A DNA stretch of 64,000 nucleotides from NCBI RefSeq assembly GCF_011038885.2, contig NZ_CP064952.1, forward strand, positions 2,232,001 through 2,296,000, read 5' to 3'. How positions within the stretch are numbered: position 1 is the stretch's first letter; each line of letters begins with the position of its first letter. The DNA is from Schaalia sp. ZJ405 (GTDB taxonomy: Bacteria > Actinomycetota > Actinomycetes > Actinomycetales > Actinomycetaceae). Made by a program: the position numbers and the translations under genes. Positions 56,156 through 64,000 of this stretch are shown in pieces. Under the pieces are notes generated by a model. That model saw only the letters and a program-made list of their open reading frames with translations. It searched no databases and was not told where the DNA came from.

Positions 56156-57784
56156 GTGACTGCCAGTCATTCGGCATTGTTTACCGATGAGAATGAGTTT
56201 GCCCATAGGCGGGTACCCAAGCCCAATGATGGCATCTTTTGTGTGATCTTCGGCGCAAACGACGTTGGCAAGTCGTCGATCCTCCGAATGCTTAACTTTC
56301 TTTTGGGATCGAGCACTGCTGGGTTGTACCAGACATTGACCCCTGGGGACCTAAGGGATTCCAGTCAGCCGCTCGTGGTTGATGCCGAGTGGACGGACTT
56401 CACGGACGAGAGCAGGCGGGTTTTCCCTGATGAGATCACCATCGCCGATGATCAGGTTAGCGAACACCTTTGGGTCCAAATGGTGGTGGAAGCGGACGAG
56501 GACGACGAGGCCGTAACGGTACGTCGGTGGTTCCCGGATAGTGGCCACCAGCGAGCGCTCAGCCGAGAACAACTTGAGGCCTTCGGATGGCGCTTTCTGA
56601 AGGCGACGAGGGGCGTGTCGATGATCGACGGTGGGCATAGCCCGGTCCGGACGCTGTTGGCTTCCGCTGACCTCGGTACCGACGAGGATAAGCTGAGAAC
56701 CATCCTGGAGCAGTTCAACGAGGAGTTGGCTGGTAACGAGTCGGTCGGGGAGCTCCTTAACAGAGTGGCTGCCCATCTCAGCCGTGCGATGCCGCGCGCG
56801 GTCACGAAGCGCGACTTTGCTGTCCGCAGTGTTACTGACCCCTCCACAGACGTGCTCCAAGACGTGACGATCTTCCTTAACCGGGGTGACGACCAGGTCT
56901 CGTTGATGGAGCAGTCGGACGGCGTTCGTCAACTCATGTCGATGATGCTCTTCGACCTGGCTGAGGGGACCGCGAACGTCCTCGCGATCGACGAGCCAGA
57001 GATCCACCTCCATCCCACCAGCCAGCGGACTGTGGCTGATCTCCTAAGCGGTGCTGGGAACCAGAAGATCATCGTCACACACTCGCCATACATCCTCCAC
57101 CGGTTCGAACCCTCGGAGGTCATCGCTGTCGACCGACACGGGAAATGCCGACAGATCGGCGACAAGAAGCTGACAAATGTTGAGAAAGTGAGGGCCCACT
57201 GGTGGTCGCCGCGCTTACTCGAAGCGCTCACAGCAAGGTTTGTCGTCCTCGTGGAGGGCGATGCCGACCGAGTGATTGTCGAGGCAGTTGCCAGGGAACT
57301 TGCTATTGACCTTGACCGGCTTGGTGCAGCAGTCGTCGAGCTGGACGGAGCCGACAAGTTCGCGAACGTCTTTCCCATCCTTGGCCCCGACGGATTCGGA
57401 CCGACTCTGCTCGGTCTTGTAGACAAGGAGGAGAGTGACAAGTGGGTCAACGCGTTCGAGAGAAAGCCGAAGGAGGTCATCAACAAGCACGTCTTCATCT
57501 CTGACGCTGATCTCGAGGACGAATACACCCGTGCTCTCGGTGGACAGGTCGCCGCGCAGGCGCTCATTGACGGCGGGTTCTGCAGAGAAACGGGGATTCT
57601 TCAGGCGTCCGGAGCCGCTGCGATCGAGGACATTTCCGTTGAGGCGGTCGCGAAGTTCTGCCGTAACAAAGGGAAAGTTGCAGCAGCGACCTGCATCTCA
57701 GAAGCATTGGACGCCAGCAGTGCTGAGAGAATTGGCAGCGTGGCTAGGCTCATCCGCAGGCTCGACGAGTTGAGTCGGCAGTGA
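56156..57784 (+). CDS. OLD-family ATPase-TOPRIM nuclease, GajA-like
   Basis: A 542-residue protein with an ABC-type ATPase domain and a C-terminal TOPRIM nuclease domain. Walker A is GANDVGKSS (about residues 33-41) and Walker B with the following His is LAIDEPEIHLHPTS (about 278-291). The TOPRIM acidic residues are in FVVLVEGDADRVIVEA and GLVDKEESDKW. Class 2 OLD proteins of this layout sit next to a UvrD-like helicase and include GajA of the Gabija anti-phage system. The next gene, overlapping by GTGA, is such a helicase but truncated. The N terminus is short before Walker A and an in-frame stop lies 10 bp upstream, so the 5' end may also be altered. Confidence 0.8.
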   Translation: MTASHSALFTDENEFAHRRVPKPNDGIFCVIFGANDVGKSSILRMLNFLLGSSTAGLYQTLTPGDLRDSSQPLVVDAEWTDFTDESRRVFPDEITIADDQVSEHLWVQMVVEADEDDEAVTVRRWFPDSGHQRALSREQLEAFGWRFLKATRGVSMIDGGHSPVRTLLASADLGTDEDKLRTILEQFNEELAGNESVGELLNRVAAHLSRAMPRAVTKRDFAVRSVTDPSTDVLQDVTIFLNRGDDQVSLMEQSDGVRQLMSMMLFDLAEGTANVLAIDEPEIHLHPTSQRTVADLLSGAGNQKIIVTHSPYILHRFEPSEVIAVDRHGKCRQIGDKKLTNVEKVRAHWWSPRLLEALTARFVVLVEGDADRVIVEAVARELAIDLDRLGAAVVELDGADKFANVFPILGPDGFGPTLLGLVDKEESDKWVNAFERKPKEVINKHVFISDADLEDEYTRALGGQVAAQALIDGGFCRETGILQASGAAAIEDISVEAVAKFCRNKGKVAAATCISEALDASSAERIGSVARLIRRLDELSRQ

Positions 57785-58182
57785 GTGTGTTTGAGCTCAG
57801 CGGGGAGCAGTATGCTGCAGCAACCTCGGAGAAGGACCACCTGCTGATCCTCGCACCGCCGGGCTGCGGGAAGACCGAGGTGCTGGCGCACAGGGCTGCC
57901 CACCAGATTGGCTCGCTGAAGCCGCACCAGAGAGTGCTTGCCCTCACCTTCACCAAGCGCGCTCGCGCGAATCTTGAAGAACGATTGCGCTCGGTGCTGG
58001 GACAGACGCGAGCGCACCGACAGATCGTCGTGCGCAACTTCCACGGCTTCGCCGCCCAGGTCGTCCTCGCACATGGTAGGACCATCGGTCTGCGTATGGA
58101 GGATCTGGGGATGCCTGAGACCAACACCATGCGACGCGCGATGCAAGCTGCTGGCGGCGGCAACGCGATATTCGCCGCGTGA
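57781..58182 (+). pseudogene. Truncated UvrD/Rep-type helicase, GajB-like N-terminal fragment
   Basis: Only 133 residues of a superfamily 1 helicase remain. The Q motif ELSGEQYAAA, Walker A APPGCGKT and motif Ia LALTFTKRARANLEERL are intact. The coding sequence then stops near residue 133, where family members continue to about 500 or more. Its GTG overlaps the nuclease stop, so the pair was one operon. At the break the sequence passes directly into the C-terminal part of a SorC-type gene, indicating a deletion or recombination joint at about 58175-58190. Confidence 0.82.
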
Positions 58183-58574
58183 TGAACATGTTTTCAACGA
58201 TCGATCTCGCAATCCTCTCAGTCGGGTCATGGGAACCAGCCGAGTCCCAACTCCGTTCGGTTTTCCCCGAAGAAATCAGCAACGAACTCTCACGTCTTGG
58301 CACGCGAGCCGAAGTTGCTGGACTCTTCATTAATGATGAAGGTGAACTTGTTGGCGAAGACATCTCAAGTCAGTGCATCACGATCTCCGAAAACGATCTT
58401 CTCAGCGTCCCGAGGGTTGTGGCGGTAGCCGGCTCCCGCAAGAAGGTTCGCGCCATTCACGCGCTTTCCCGATCCGGACTGATCACCGACCTCGTTACTG
58501 ACGCAGATACAGCGCGGGAGTTATTGAAACTGCCCGCAATCAAGAAACACCAACACACTCGTAGGACCAATTGA
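58179..58574 (+). pseudogene. C-terminal fragment of a SorC-family regulator
   Basis: A 131-codon frame equivalent to the last part of SorC sugar-binding domains. FSTIDLAILSVGSWEP corresponds to the strand after the DNA-binding half, and VPRVVAVAGSRKKVRAIHAL matches the GGLRKRSAIRAVL motif of the regulator at 54937. LITDLVTDADTARELL matches its end as well. The DNA-binding half is absent. It is similar to but not a copy of 54937, and probably once regulated the MFS gene downstream. Confidence 0.85.
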
Positions 58575-58680
58575 GCGGACACGCACAAGCACCGAGCGTT
58601 CCTTAAATACGCAACTTTTCTTCTCTTGCGATTACCTGACATGTGTGACAACACCTGTCGAAACGGGCACACTTAAACCC

Positions 58681-60330
58681 ATGCATAGATCGAGCGAGCA
58701 CCCCAACGAAGGGACGCCACAAGACAAGGCGACGAGCTCCAATTCCGATCACGTCATCACCGCCGCCGAACTTGATGACCTGGTCCGGAAAACCCCGGCA
58801 TCGGGTAAGCCCCGGAAGATGGCAGCTCTCGCAGCCATCGCAACGTTCGGGTCGCTGCTATTTGGCTACGACACCGGTGTCATTGCGGGCGCCCTGCCAT
58901 ACATGTACATGGCGACGGAAGCTGGCGGCCTCGCAATTAACGAGTTCGAGGAAGGTTTGGTCGGCGCGATCCTCGCAATCGGCGCGGCATTCGGCGCGAT
59001 CCTTGGTGGACGAGTCTCCGATCGCAAAGGCCGCCGCTACAACATCCTCGTACTTGCAGCCGTCTTCGTCCTCGGCACCCTGGGATGCACGCTGGCCCCC
59101 AATGTCTGGATCCTCTACCTATTCCGCTTCATCCTCGGGTGGGCGGTCGGGGGCGCCTCGGCAACCGTGCCGATCTACCTATCTGAATCAGCACCAACTC
59201 AGGTGAGGGGTTCCCTGGTCGCCCTCGACCAATTCATGATTGTCTTCGGACAGCTCCTTGCCTATTCAATGAATGCTCTTCTCTCTCACGGTCACGGTGG
59301 CCCGCGAGCGCAAGTTGCTTCCGATCCCACCGGCACCCTGACCAGCGGCGAATGGTATTCGTGGGATCAGATCTCCCAAATTCCTGGAGTCCTCATTTCA
59401 GCGGGTAACGGTTCGGCGTGGAGATGGATGCTCGTCCTCGCCACCATTCCCGCGATTGTCCTGTGGATCGGGATGCGCCGTATGCCCGAGTCCGGACGCT
59501 GGTACGCCGCGAACTTCCGCTATGCCGAGGCCGTGGGTGCTCTCAAACGCATCCGTAATCCCGAGCACGACGACGTCGCCGGCGAGATTCACGAAATGAT
59601 CGACTTGCACCGTGTCGAGCAGAACGAAGGAAAGTGGTCGCTGCGGCGGACGCTTGGCGTGCGGTGGACTCGTCGGCTGGTCTTCGTCGGCATCGGACTC
59701 GCCTGCTTTGACCAGCTGACCGGCATCAACACGGCAATGTACTACTTGCCGAAGATCCTCCATGCCGCCGGATTCTCCGCCGCCGACTCCATCACGATCA
59801 ACGTCATCACCGGAGCGGTCGCCTGTCTGGGCGCTGGCTTTGGCCTGTGGCTGGTTGGCCGGCTTCAGCGTCGCCACGTCGGCATTTACCAGGAAGCGGG
59901 CGTCACTTTCTTCCTCTTTTCCTTGGCGATCGTTTTCGGTGTCGGTATCTCTCCCCACATGCTTCCGTCCGGTGCAATTAACGAGGACGTCCCTGCCTTC
60001 CTCCCCTGGTTGGTCGTTATCTTGGTGTCACTGTTTGTTTTTGCGAAACAGTCCGGAACCGTCAACTGGGTGCTGTTGTCCGAGATTTTCCCCTCTCGGA
60101 TCCGTGGCGTCGCCCAAGGCTTCGCCGTTGGCTGCGGGTGGTTGATGAACGCGGTTGTCACTTACGTGTTCCCGGTGATGATTGAGCATCTCGGTGCCGC
60201 ATGGACTTACACCGTGTTCGGAGCGATCAACGTCGTTGCCCTGGCGTTCTACGTGAAGATCGTGCCCGAGACTCGCGGGACATCGCTGGAGAAACTGGAA
60301 GAACAGTTCCAGGCCCGCTACGGTGCCTGA
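58681..60330 (+). CDS. MFS sugar porter
   Basis: A 549-residue major facilitator of the sugar porter family with 12 predicted helices. Motifs include GYDTGVIAGALPYM in TM1, GRVSDRKGRRYNILVLA between TM2 and TM3, PESGRWY after TM6, FDQLTGINTAMYYLPKIL in TM7 and PETRGTSLEKLE at the C terminus. These are shared by xylose, glucose and inositol proton symporters. A basic/acidic tail of about 45 residues precedes TM1. ATG 58681 is used; a GTG at 58645 would add 12 residues and neither has a ribosome site, so a leaderless message is possible. Substrate unknown. Confidence 0.88.
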   Translation: MHRSSEHPNEGTPQDKATSSNSDHVITAAELDDLVRKTPASGKPRKMAALAAIATFGSLLFGYDTGVIAGALPYMYMATEAGGLAINEFEEGLVGAILAIGAAFGAILGGRVSDRKGRRYNILVLAAVFVLGTLGCTLAPNVWILYLFRFILGWAVGGASATVPIYLSESAPTQVRGSLVALDQFMIVFGQLLAYSMNALLSHGHGGPRAQVASDPTGTLTSGEWYSWDQISQIPGVLISAGNGSAWRWMLVLATIPAIVLWIGMRRMPESGRWYAANFRYAEAVGALKRIRNPEHDDVAGEIHEMIDLHRVEQNEGKWSLRRTLGVRWTRRLVFVGIGLACFDQLTGINTAMYYLPKILHAAGFSAADSITINVITGAVACLGAGFGLWLVGRLQRRHVGIYQEAGVTFFLFSLAIVFGVGISPHMLPSGAINEDVPAFLPWLVVILVSLFVFAKQSGTVNWVLLSEIFPSRIRGVAQGFAVGCGWLMNAVVTYVFPVMIEHLGAAWTYTVFGAINVVALAFYVKIVPETRGTSLEKLEEQFQARYGA

Positions 60331-60426
60331 GCGAGGCGTGGGCAGCGGGCCTCTCGGCAACGCGCCGTACAGCTTTGACGTTCGTCGCCTCACTAACCGG
60401 CGCACATGACAACTAAATAGCAAATT

Positions 60427-60491
60427 AAAGTGCAAATGAAAGTGCAAATTTTGCACTTTCATTTGTATTTTCGCACTTTCATTTGCACTTT
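60427..60491. repeat. Nested inverted repeats with alternative pairings
   Basis: AAAGTGCAAATGAAAGTGC (60427-60445) is perfectly complementary to GCACTTTCATTTGCACTTT (60473-60491). Between them, CAAATGAAAGTGCAAA (60433-60448) and TTTGCACTTTCATTTG (60450-60465) form a second perfect palindrome with one central base. The left arm can therefore pair with either right arm. The rest of 60331-60756 shows no credible gene. Confidence 0.85.
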
Positions 60492-60756
60492 GAGCATGTC
60501 GAGTACAACTTTGAGTACGCTGGTCCCTCTCCCGACCCCCTCTGACTGCGGTCTCCATGCGCTCTCACCCTGTGAGTCGGAAGCGCTTGACGAGTACGGA
60601 TGGACACGCGACCCGCCGGGAGAGTTACTGCCAGGGATCGACGCACCAGCTCAGCAATCACCCTCGGACGAGACCCGACCATTTGTCGATCACGGGTTAC
60701 CGGTCCCGCAACGTGGAAGAGTAGCTGCTAGATCGAGGATCATCACCCGCTGACAG

Positions 60757-61035
60757 CTAGGCAATATCCTCGTCGATTTTCGAGCTGAATCGCTTGTATG
60801 CACCCGCCCGAGTCATACCCATGAAGTCACCGATCATCTCCCAGGTAGCGCCGTCGGAACGCGCAAGAGCGACAGCTTCGCGAATCTCTTCCTGTGCCTC
60901 GGCTTCCTTTTCAAGAGCATGAACGAGCGCGGACAATCCTCTCCCAAGAACGACAGGACCAACCGGATCCGGTCCTTCACCGTTATTTGCATTCTCAATC
61001 TCGTCGAGTATCTCCTCGATGCTGCGTTTCCTCAT
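60757..61035 (-). CDS. Antitoxin-like helix-turn-helix protein
   Basis: A 92-residue protein with an acidic N terminus (RKRSIEEILDEIENANNG). A helical middle follows, then a C-terminal helix-turn-helix VALARSDGATWEMIGDFMGM and TRAGAYKRF of the kind used by actinobacterial small regulators. GGAGGGG lies just before the ATG. Its start overlaps the stop of the 76-residue gene upstream by four bases. Pair size, order and overlap suggest a type II toxin-antitoxin module with this as DNA-binding antitoxin. Confidence 0.65.
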   Translation of the reverse strand: MRKRSIEEILDEIENANNGEGPDPVGPVVLGRGLSALVHALEKEAEAQEEIREAVALARSDGATWEMIGDFMGMTRAGAYKRFSSKIDEDIA

Positions 61036-61262
61036 TTCCCCTCCAAGAATTTCGACCGCGCTTTCATTGCATGAAATACCACTGGCTCTCGTACACCAAC
61101 CTCAATGAGAAGGCCATTTCGTCCTGCACCAACAACAATGTCGTACCCGTCTTGAGGTCGGATGAACACTGGATATTCCAATGCATGCAGAATGTCCGTC
61201 CGAGACACTCCGTGTTTGAGCGCACTCAAAAGAATACTATCTCTGTTAACTCTAGGAAACAC
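61032..61262 (-). CDS. Small toxin-like protein paired with the HTH protein
   Basis: A 76-residue basic protein. The pattern ILHALEYPVFIRPQDGYDIV, GRNGLLIEVGV and a closing VVFHAMKARSKFLEG fits compact RelE/BrnT-like actinobacterial proteins usually adjacent to an HTH antitoxin. It starts at GTG 61262 without a clear ribosome site. It overlaps the antitoxin gene by ATGA-type coupling. Toxicity is inferred from family resemblance and gene organisation only. Confidence 0.6.
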   Translation of the reverse strand: MFPRVNRDSILLSALKHGVSRTDILHALEYPVFIRPQDGYDIVVGAGRNGLLIEVGVREPVVFHAMKARSKFLEGK

Positions 61263-61495
61263 GCCGAGATCCTGTCAACCACAGGGAACACATCACAGCC
61301 ACTCGTCCTCCTCCACAGGAATTGCGCCATCGATCACCAATGATCGAATAACCACTCAACACCTATGAAACACCACATTTTGACGACGGCTTGAGTTATC
61401 CACAGGCACCCCGATCCGACCAACGATCAGCCCATGAGAATCAGCACAGCGAGATCTGTCAGTGCGATGTCACCGTCCGAAAATGGCCGCGATGG

Positions 61496-61586
61496 GATGC
61501 CCCCTGACGCGATAGGACGCCCCACCCGCAATAAGAGGCCCCGCCCCCAAGACTGCAACGGGACGCCCCAGACCGCGAGACGCCCC
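61496..61586. repeat. Five GAxGCCCC direct repeats
   Basis: GATGCCCC (61496), GACGCCCC (61516), GAGGCCCC (61535), GACGCCCC (61562) and GACGCCCC (61579), at intervals of 17 to 27 bp, next to the stop codon of the epimerase-like gene. The rest of 61263-61600 is empty apart from a single perfect DnaA-type box TTATCCACA (61396-61404). Confidence 0.5.
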
Positions 61587-61600
61587 TCCCCAACAACCTC

Positions 61601-62635
61601 TCAGATCCGCTTGCCTGTCATGCGGTGGCGAATCTCGTAGCGCTCCCCCGCTTCCAGATGCACCGACGTGGCAATACCCTCAGCATTCAGCGGGTTCGGA
61701 CCCGCAGATACCCCCTGACCAAAATCAAAGGCCGAGGTCACGGGCTCAACGCCCAAGCACAGGTTCGTTCCACCCCACGGCTGGGCAGTACGGCCACGGT
61801 TGGACACCCACAGCAGGCAGTGCTCAAGGAACTTCGGGTCCCATTCGATCGAAACCTCGTACCCCTCAACCTCGTTAACCAGCGTGACCTTGGGATCTGC
61901 GGGCTCAACCATCAGAACGATTTCGTCCACGTTTTCACCATCGAGGGGAAGCCTGGTCAAATCAAGGGTTCCCCCGTCTGCGCGTGGAGCCGCAGCCGCG
62001 TCCTCGTAAATTGCACCGACTTTGAGAACGGACGTGCCCGAGTCAATGGGGAGCGAATGGAAAGAGCGGGCTTTAGGCAGGACGAGGCGAGCACCCCCGG
62101 GCGTCTCCGGGAGGCGCAGGATCGGGTGGAGGCCCAGCGGCAGGTCCGCAGTCTGGCGCATGATGATTGTGTCGATGTATTCAACGCCGTCATCTTCGCA
62201 GGTAATCAGACGTTCGACGCGTTCAACGGGGGAGGACTCGGGGTAGGTCAGGCCAAGGCGGACACTTTCGGTGTTCTGAGACAGCAGTTCCCACGGGCCG
62301 GAGGCGCTGTATCCGTGTGTCCATTCGCTCGGACCGTCGTAGCCGCCGCGCCATTCTTCGGGGAGGGTCTGGGCACTAGCCGGGGCCGCACCGAAGGGAA
62401 CGCAGAGGAAATCTCCGCGCAGCTTCTCCAGCAGGGGATCGCCTTCCCATCCGCTCCATTTGGCAATGTACGAGGGCGAGAACTCGTCCTCGGAACCGGC
62501 GTTGAAGACGGCAGTTGTCATCGCGCCCGCAAGCTGAATTGTTGCGCGGACCCGGCCGGTCCCGATCGTCACGTCCATGATCAATTCCTTATCGTCTATG
62601 AGGCCCTCTCGGATTGCTTCGCGTCGAACACCCAT
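61601..62635 (-). CDS. Aldose 1-epimerase-like protein
   Basis: A 344-residue beta-sandwich protein of the galactose-mutarotase superfamily. ADLPLGLHPILRLPETPGG supplies the characteristic His, and LGVEPVTSAFDFGQGVSAGP the C-terminal acidic residue region. Such proteins interconvert sugar anomers or bind sugars. It lies downstream of and parallel to a CUT2-type permease, 327 bp away across a terminator, so a role in handling the same sugar is likely but not certain. ATG 62635 is used; ATG 62578, with AAGGAA six bases upstream, is a good alternative. Confidence 0.72.
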   Translation of the reverse strand: MGVRREAIREGLIDDKELIMDVTIGTGRVRATIQLAGAMTTAVFNAGSEDEFSPSYIAKWSGWEGDPLLEKLRGDFLCVPFGAAPASAQTLPEEWRGGYDGPSEWTHGYSASGPWELLSQNTESVRLGLTYPESSPVERVERLITCEDDGVEYIDTIIMRQTADLPLGLHPILRLPETPGGARLVLPKARSFHSLPIDSGTSVLKVGAIYEDAAAAPRADGGTLDLTRLPLDGENVDEIVLMVEPADPKVTLVNEVEGYEVSIEWDPKFLEHCLLWVSNRGRTAQPWGGTNLCLGVEPVTSAFDFGQGVSAGPNPLNAEGIATSVHLEAGERYEIRHRMTGKRI

Positions 62636-62906
62636 TGTCCCGGCGCTCCGATAAGCGGGCCGTGACCAGTCTATTGCGTTCGCGCGTCACGAAGCCAGTG
62701 GCGAAGGCATTTTGGGGATCGAGGGGACGCGGGTTGGAGCCGGGCGTGTCCTTGTTGTGGCCGTCAGTTGAGTCGGCAATTCGGGGGACGAGGACGAGCG
62801 CGGCTCATGACCCCAGAACGCGCCAGATGCGCGGTGTAGTAGGCGCAGTAAGCGCAGTAAGTCACGACACACGGCACACGGCACACAACAGCAGGAAGTA
62901 AAGGAA

Positions 62907-62934
62907 ACCCCCGGAGACCGAAGCCTCCGGGGGT
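62907..62934 (-). terminator. Terminator of the right-end ABC transporter operon
   Basis: Perfect 10-bp stem ACCCCCGGAG / CTCCGGGGGT (62907-62916, 62925-62934), followed on the minus strand by TTTCCTTTACTT, 28 bp past the permease stop. The remaining part of 62636-62906 contains short direct repeats (GCGCAGTAA twice, CACGGCA twice) and one ACGAGGACGAG copy but no gene. Confidence 0.82.
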
Positions 62935-62962
62935 GCCCCAATCAACCAACAACCACAGAACG

Positions 62963-64000
62963 CTAGGAGGTCTTCGTCGCGCGAGCCTTGTTGATCTGGT
63001 CGAATGCCACGGCGAAGAGCAGAACCAGGCCCTTGATGGCCTGCTGCCAGGCGGAGTCAACCGACATGATCGACAGACCCATGTTGAGAACCCCCATAAA
63101 GAGAGCACCAATGATTGTGCCGGAGATCCGACCGATGCCACCCCACACGGCTGCGCCACCGATGAAGCAGGCTGCAATGACATCGAGTTCGTAGTTCTGA
63201 CCGGCGGCCGAGACCGCGGCACCGGCACGCGAGGTCGTGACGATTGCGCCAACTGCCGCCAGGAAGCCCATGTTGACGAACATCCAGAAATTCACGCTGC
63301 GCACCGAGATACCCGACAGGCGCGCGGCCTCGCGGTTACCACCGACAGCGTAGATGTAGCGGCCAAAGGTCGTCTTATTGAGGACGAAGGTGTACACCAA
63401 GATGAGCACCGCGCAGATGACCAGCACGTAGGGTAGGCCGATCGCCGACCCCGACAGGATGAACATGAATCCCAGGACAAACAGGGAGACAAACACCAGT
63501 TTGCCGATGAGGAGCCACATGGGTTCCGGGGTCAGGCCATGCTTGACGAGGGAGGCGCGTCGGCGCAGCTGCGACACGATGAAGAGGGCAGCGAGGACGA
63601 CGCCGATAATCAGCGTGAAGACATCGTAAACACCGGCGAATCCCAACCAGCCGAGGATCCCCGAGTTCGCAATGGACACGAAGCCCTTGGGTAGCGGAGC
63701 GATGGTCTGGGGAACGATGACGATTGCGAGGCCTCGAAAGAGGAGCATGCCCGCGAGCGTGACGATGAAGCCTGGGATGCCAACGAAAGCAACCCAGAAG
63801 CCTTGCCAAGCTCCCAGCGCGATGCCGATGAGCAGAGCGACGATCACGGCGACCACCCACGGCATGTCCCACTTCGCCATCGACACCCCGAGGAAGCCGC
63901 CGATGAGGGCGATCTGGGAGCCAACAGACAGGTCGATGTGGCCGGCGATAATAATCATCAGCATGCCGATCGCCATGATGATGACGTAGGCGTTCTGCTG
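62963..64000 (-). CDS. Sugar ABC transporter permease, XylH/MmsB type (N terminus outside window)
   Basis: Membrane subunit of a CUT2 sugar importer. The frame is open to the window edge (QQNAYVII precedes the first internal Met), so the N-terminal part is missing. AGHIDLSVGSQIALIGGFLG is the conserved permease motif and GGAAVWGGIGRISGTIIGAL the C-terminal loop. An additional hydrophobic pair in the middle (about residues 115-190) is typical of the longer XylH/GguB-type permeases for xylose and other monosaccharides. Binding protein and ATPase genes are expected beyond the right edge. Confidence 0.88.
   Translation of the reverse strand, partial: QQNAYVIIMAIGMLMIIIAGHIDLSVGSQIALIGGFLGVSMAKWDMPWVVAVIVALLIGIALGAWQGFWVAFVGIPGFIVTLAGMLLFRGLAIVIVPQTIAPLPKGFVSIANSGILGWLGFAGVYDVFTLIIGVVLAALFIVSQLRRRASLVKHGLTPEPMWLLIGKLVFVSLFVLGFMFILSGSAIGLPYVLVICAVLILVYTFVLNKTTFGRYIYAVGGNREAARLSGISVRSVNFWMFVNMGFLAAVGAIVTTSRAGAAVSAAGQNYELDVIAACFIGGAAVWGGIGRISGTIIGALFMGVLNMGLSIMSVDSAWQQAIKGLVLLFAVAFDQINKARATKTS

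Noticed and set aside
61396..61404. Perfect DnaA box TTATCCACA as part of a replication origin
   Set aside because: It is a single box with no cluster, no AT-rich unwinding region and no dnaA/dnaN genes nearby. One chance match in 64 kb is not surprising.

Overview
The window reads as chromosomal DNA of a moderately high-GC actinobacterium. A member of the Actinomycetaceae (Actinomyces/Schaalia type) fits best. The reasons are GTG starts, an LAHTG-type sorting signal on a very large surface protein, class III ribonucleotide reductase under tandem NrdR boxes, and actinobacterial accessory families (App1/DUF2183, LytR_C, paired YbjN proteins, MrfA-like helicase). This assignment is inference; no rRNA or tRNA gene was seen.

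Left part (1-11950): an L-rhamnose catabolic locus. It holds the end of an alpha-L-rhamnosidase, a rhamnulose-1-phosphate aldolase (rhaD-like), rhamnulokinase (rhaB), isomerase (rhaI), mutarotase (rhaM), a complete ABC importer (rhaT-rhaP-rhaQ-rhaS) and a divergent LacI-type regulator. Three identical 12-bp sites TGAAACGATTCA precede the aldolase, rhaM and rhaT, so one regulator probably controls all three units.

Middle-left (12024-29584): mostly housekeeping and envelope functions. These are an App1-domain protein, a LytR_C protein, an acyl-CoA dehydrogenase, nrdD-nrdG, a 1694-residue wall-anchored protein with calcium-binding-type repeats, a PAP2 phosphatase, two YbjN proteins and an MrfA-like helicase. 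A 73-bp tandem repeat lies beside nrdD and a 10-bp poly-G tract (mRNA sense) lies upstream of the surface protein.

Centre (29585-46067): an accessory region with AT-rich, decayed stretches. Two related gene sets each combine a GntR/FCD regulator, an SDR dehydrogenase, a transaldolase-family protein with a fructose-6-phosphate-aldolase-like active site, and a GntP-type permease. The second set also has a TIM-barrel isomerase, a GarR-type reductase and glycerate kinase. Together they suggest uptake, oxidation and aldol cleavage of a sugar acid, ending in glycerate. A degenerate SDR gene and a dead IS256-type element mark decay.

Right-centre (46423-58574): an excisionase-like remnant is followed by a second catabolic island. 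It has a cytoplasmic six-hairpin glycosidase, an ABC importer without its own ATPase, a DeoC-type aldolase, a PfkB sugar kinase, an RbsD-type pyranase and a SorC regulator. Next comes a Gabija-like pair: an OLD nuclease and a helicase cut off after 133 residues. The helicase end is joined to the C-terminal piece of another SorC regulator.

Right end (58645-64000): an MFS sugar porter, a striking inverted-repeat cluster, a small toxin-antitoxin pair, an aldose-epimerase-like protein and the distal part of a second sugar ABC permease that runs off the window.
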